Position numbers and translations under genes: made by a program. The notes under the pieces were generated by a model. It was not told the origin of the DNA. It saw only the letters and a list, made by a program, of their open reading frames with translations, and made no database searches. This document shows positions 5,449 to 7,569 of a stretch of 7,569 bases of DNA, piece by piece. The stretch covers positions 1 to 7,569 of the forward strand of contig CAJWGQ010000140.1 in NCBI GenBank assembly GCA_913041025.1, written 5' to 3'. Source of the stretch: an uncultured Gammaproteobacteria bacterium. Lineage in GTDB: Bacteria > Pseudomonadota > Gammaproteobacteria > Pseudomonadales > Azotimanducaceae_A. Every line of letters starts with the position of its first letter. Positions within the stretch are counted from its first letter, which is position 1.

Positions 5449-6237
5449 GTGAACATTCTTGATTTTTCCAACAAAAAACAGCGCGATGAAAAGATTTCAA
5501 TGGTAGCGTGCTATGACTACTGGTCTGCTAATCTTCTAGAAAAAACAGATATAGACTTGCTCCTCGTGGGCGATAGCCTTGCTATGGTCATGCATGGATA
5601 CCCTTCTACCGTCCATGCAACCCTAGAACTTATGGAATTGCACGTTCTTGCTGTGAGAAAAGGGGCACCTACTAAATTTCTGGTAGGAGATGTGCCTTTC
5701 TTAAAGGCAAGGTATCGAACCGACCTAGTTCTCGACAGCGTCTGTAGTTTAATGCAAGCCGGCTGCAACGCAGTTAAAATTGAGGGCGCAACCGGTCACT
5801 TGGAAGCCATAAGGCACGTTGTTGAATCTGGTATTCCCGTTATGGGGCATCTCGGGCTCACCCCTCAGTCAATAGAGAAATTAGGAGGCCACAAAGTTCA
5901 GGGAAAATCCGACGACTCCTCAAAAAAAATACTGGATGAGGCAGCGAAACTTGAGGATTCCGGTTGTTTTGCGTTAGTCCTTGAATGCATACCTGATGCG
6001 CTTGCAGCTCAGATAACAACTAATTTAACCATCCCCACTATTGGAATCGGCGCAGGTCCATTCACAAATGGTCAAGTTTTAGTATTTCAAGATTTACTTG
6101 GAATGCAAAAGGACTTCAAACCAAAATTCTTGCGTCATTACGTCTCGGGGGAATGCATAATCACCGAAGCTATAAATCAATTCCACAAAGACGTTATCCA
6201 ATCCGATTTCCCGTCAATCCAAGAGTCCTATCGATGA
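5449..6237 (+). CDS. panB: 3-methyl-2-oxobutanoate hydroxymethyltransferase (ketopantoate hydroxymethyltransferase)
   Basis: PanB moves a hydroxymethyl group from 5,10-methylene-tetrahydrofolate to 3-methyl-2-oxobutanoate, giving ketopantoate, the first committed step toward pantothenate, in the cytosol. The 262 residues are full length. Metal and substrate residues can be placed: D42 in VGDSLAMVMHGYPST (40-54), D81 in VGDVPF, E112 in VKIEG, and catalytic E179 in LVLEC. GHLGLTPQ (133-140) and IGIGAG (198-203) are also family hallmarks. Small departures are CYD instead of the usual AYD near residue 21 and a rather compact C-terminus. Translation starts at GTG 5449, placed by the purine-rich AGGGAGGGAG just upstream and by alignment of the N-terminus. 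The TGA overlaps the panC ATG (ATGA), implying coupled translation. It is the first gene of panB-panC-coaX. Confidence 0.96.
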   Translation: MNILDFSNKKQRDEKISMVACYDYWSANLLEKTDIDLLLVGDSLAMVMHGYPSTVHATLELMELHVLAVRKGAPTKFLVGDVPFLKARYRTDLVLDSVCSLMQAGCNAVKIEGATGHLEAIRHVVESGIPVMGHLGLTPQSIEKLGGHKVQGKSDDSSKKILDEAAKLEDSGCFALVLECIPDALAAQITTNLTIPTIGIGAGPFTNGQVLVFQDLLGMQKDFKPKFLRHYVSGECIITEAINQFHKDVIQSDFPSIQESYR

Positions 6238-7019
6238 AAGAAATAACTAATATCGACGAAGTTCGATGTTTGCGCGGAAACTTGTCTGCTGGATCAAAAT
6301 TAGGATTCGTTCCCACCATGGGAGCCTTGCATGAAGGGCATGTGTCATTGATCTCGGAAAGCATAAAGGCGAACGATCGAACAATATTGAGCATATTTGT
6401 TAACCCAACACAATTCAACGATCCTAAGGATTTACAGTCTTACCCTTCCAATCTAAAGCAAGATATAGAAATTGCCGAAAAAGCCGGGGTCGATTTCGTC
6501 TTTTTACCTCGGCACGAAGATGTATATAGAGATAAGTTCGAATATCAAATTCACGAGACTCGACTAAGCAAAGAACTTTGTGGTGCGGACCGACCAGGGC
6601 ACTTTACGGGCGTACTGACCGTCGTAATGAAGCTATTAAACTTGATTGCTCCCGATCGAGCTTATTTTGGCCTTAAAGATTTTCAGCAGTACGAATTAAT
6701 TAGAGGCATGTGCGAGGCATTTTTTTTAAACGTGGAGATCTGCGCTGTAGAAACCATCAGAGACTCTAAGGGTTTGGCTATCTCATCAAGAAATAGATTA
6801 CTAAACCATGAATCAAAAGAAATGGCTTGCAAACTTAATAAAACTCTATCGTTAGATACGCACGATGAAGCCATTCACGAATTGCTGGAGGAGCTAGGAT
6901 TCACAGTCAACTACGTGGAGACAAGGAAAGGAAGAAGATTTGGTAGTGTCACGATCTCCTCCAATGAAAACGAAATACGCTTAATAGATAATATTAAGTT
7001 GGAGGATTCTTACCAATGA
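6234..7019 (+). CDS. panC: Pantothenate synthetase (pantoate-beta-alanine ligase), compact C-terminal domain
   Basis: PanC activates pantoate with ATP to pantoyl-adenylate and joins it to beta-alanine, making pantothenate. The start used is the ATG that overlaps the panB stop; an upstream in-frame ATG at 6153 would lie inside panB and add 27 residues foreign to the family. The 261-residue product shows PTMGALHEGH (27-36, with the HIGH-type nucleotide motif), FVNPTQF (55-61, pantoate site), ADRPGHFTGV (118-127), FGLKDFQQ (146-153) and ISSRNR (183-188, the KMSKS-like loop). FGLKD replaces the commoner FGEKD, keeping the Lys. The C-terminal domain is short: E. coli PanC is about 283 residues, and here the helical part after SSRN is trimmed and the usual VAAxLG before RLIDN (249-253) is missing. 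The catalytic core is intact, so it is probably active. Its TGA overlaps the coaX ATG. Confidence 0.95.
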   Translation: MKEITNIDEVRCLRGNLSAGSKLGFVPTMGALHEGHVSLISESIKANDRTILSIFVNPTQFNDPKDLQSYPSNLKQDIEIAEKAGVDFVFLPRHEDVYRDKFEYQIHETRLSKELCGADRPGHFTGVLTVVMKLLNLIAPDRAYFGLKDFQQYELIRGMCEAFFLNVEICAVETIRDSKGLAISSRNRLLNHESKEMACKLNKTLSLDTHDEAIHELLEELGFTVNYVETRKGRRFGSVTISSNENEIRLIDNIKLEDSYQ

Positions 7020-7569
7020 TCTTAGCTCTAGATATCGGCAACAGTCAGATATTTTGCGGTGTATTTGATGGAGACCAGCTAAAAGTACAGGTGCGCTATG
7101 CTTCCAAGGCACAGATTTCATCAGATGAATTTGGTGTTTTTCTGCGAGGCGCGCTTAGAGAGAACGATATTGATCCTGAGTCTATCGAGGTTATAGGAAT
7201 ATCCTCGGTCGTTCCCGAACTCAATTATGCTTTGAGAGCTTGCTGTCAAAAATACTTCAACATTGAACCCATGCTAATGCAGCCTGGAATAAAAACAGGG
7301 CTAAAAATAGATTACAAAGACCCGAAAGAGGTTGGGAGTGATCGGGTCGCAGATTCGATTGGCGCTGTTAAGATGTTTCCAGATCAGGATTTAATTTTGA
7401 TCGATTTTGGAACAGCCACAACTATCTGCGCGATTTCCAAAGATCGAGTATTTCTAGGTGGAAACATCATGCCAGGCATAAGACTTTCTATGGAAGCCCT
7501 CGAATCCAAGACGTCCAAGCTGCCATCTGTTGAAATAAGAGCAACAAATGAGGTCGTAGGCAAGACTAC
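7016..7569 (+). CDS. coaX: Type III pantothenate kinase, N-terminal 184 residues (cut by window edge)
   Basis: CoaX phosphorylates pantothenate to 4'-phosphopantothenate, the first step of coenzyme A synthesis; type III enzymes are resistant to CoA feedback and use a monovalent cation. The ASKHA-fold marks are present: the phosphate-1 loop LDIGNSQIFCGVF (5-17, with Ser where Thr is commoner), GISSVVP (61-67), GSDRVAD (107-113, family G-A/S-DR with the catalytic Asp in this motif), LIDFGTATTICAIS (128-141) and GGNIMPGI (148-155), followed by the SMEAL...KLP stretch before the cut. No stop is reached by base 7569; family members are about 240-260 residues, so roughly a quarter is missing. The ATG overlaps the panC TGA, with GGAGG at 7001-7005 inside panC as ribosome site. 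Placement after panBC puts pantothenate synthesis and its use in one transcript. Confidence 0.95.
   Translation, partial: MILALDIGNSQIFCGVFDGDQLKVQVRYASKAQISSDEFGVFLRGALRENDIDPESIEVIGISSVVPELNYALRACCQKYFNIEPMLMQPGIKTGLKIDYKDPKEVGSDRVADSIGAVKMFPDQDLILIDFGTATTICAISKDRVFLGGNIMPGIRLSMEALESKTSKLPSVEIRATNEVVGKT

Noticed and set aside
6153..6233. Upstream in-frame ATG for panC
   Set aside because: It would place 27 extra residues within panB coding sequence; PanC proteins begin near the ATG at 6234, which forms the ATGA overlap.

Overview
The window looks like chromosomal DNA of a Gram-negative heterotroph, most likely an uncultured marine gammaproteobacterium. That taxonomic guess is inference from gene content (F420-type LLM oxidoreductase, alpha/beta-hydrolase-10 family protein, exported ABM-domain protein, panB-panC-coaX) and is not proven by any marker gene. 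No rRNA, tRNA, CRISPR array, insertion sequence or phage gene was seen.

The left half (about 1-4190) is read almost entirely from the minus strand. In order of transcription it holds an alpha/beta hydrolase of the PF20091 type, a secreted antibiotic-biosynthesis-monooxygenase (ABM) domain protein whose best start is a TTG with a perfect Shine-Dalgarno, and an LLM-class flavin/F420 oxidoreductase. These three lie close together with short gaps and probably form a small catabolic operon, ending at an inverted repeat that abuts the LLM stop codon. Further along are a plus-strand 57-residue membrane miniprotein, a minus-strand DUF6966-like protein, and the N-terminal part of a Gfo/Idh/MocA oxidoreductase cut by the window edge.

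A gene-free stretch of about 570 bases (4190-4762) separates the minus-strand group from the plus-strand right half. It carries weak promoter candidates for both sides and a perfect 13-base palindrome. The right half starts with the most striking gene, an avidin/streptavidin-family biotin-binding protein. Nearly all biotin contacts and the inter-subunit tryptophan are conserved, but it has no signal peptide, and an in-frame stop just upstream excludes a missed one. After another 302-base gap come panB, panC and coaX, joined by two ATGA stop/start overlaps. Together they make pantoate and pantothenate and phosphorylate pantothenate on the way to coenzyme A. coaX runs off the right edge.

The observation most worth following is the leaderless, apparently cytoplasmic avidin next to a CoA-synthesis operon: a biotin binder beside the genes for another carboxylation and acyl-transfer cofactor. 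A functional link is only a hypothesis.
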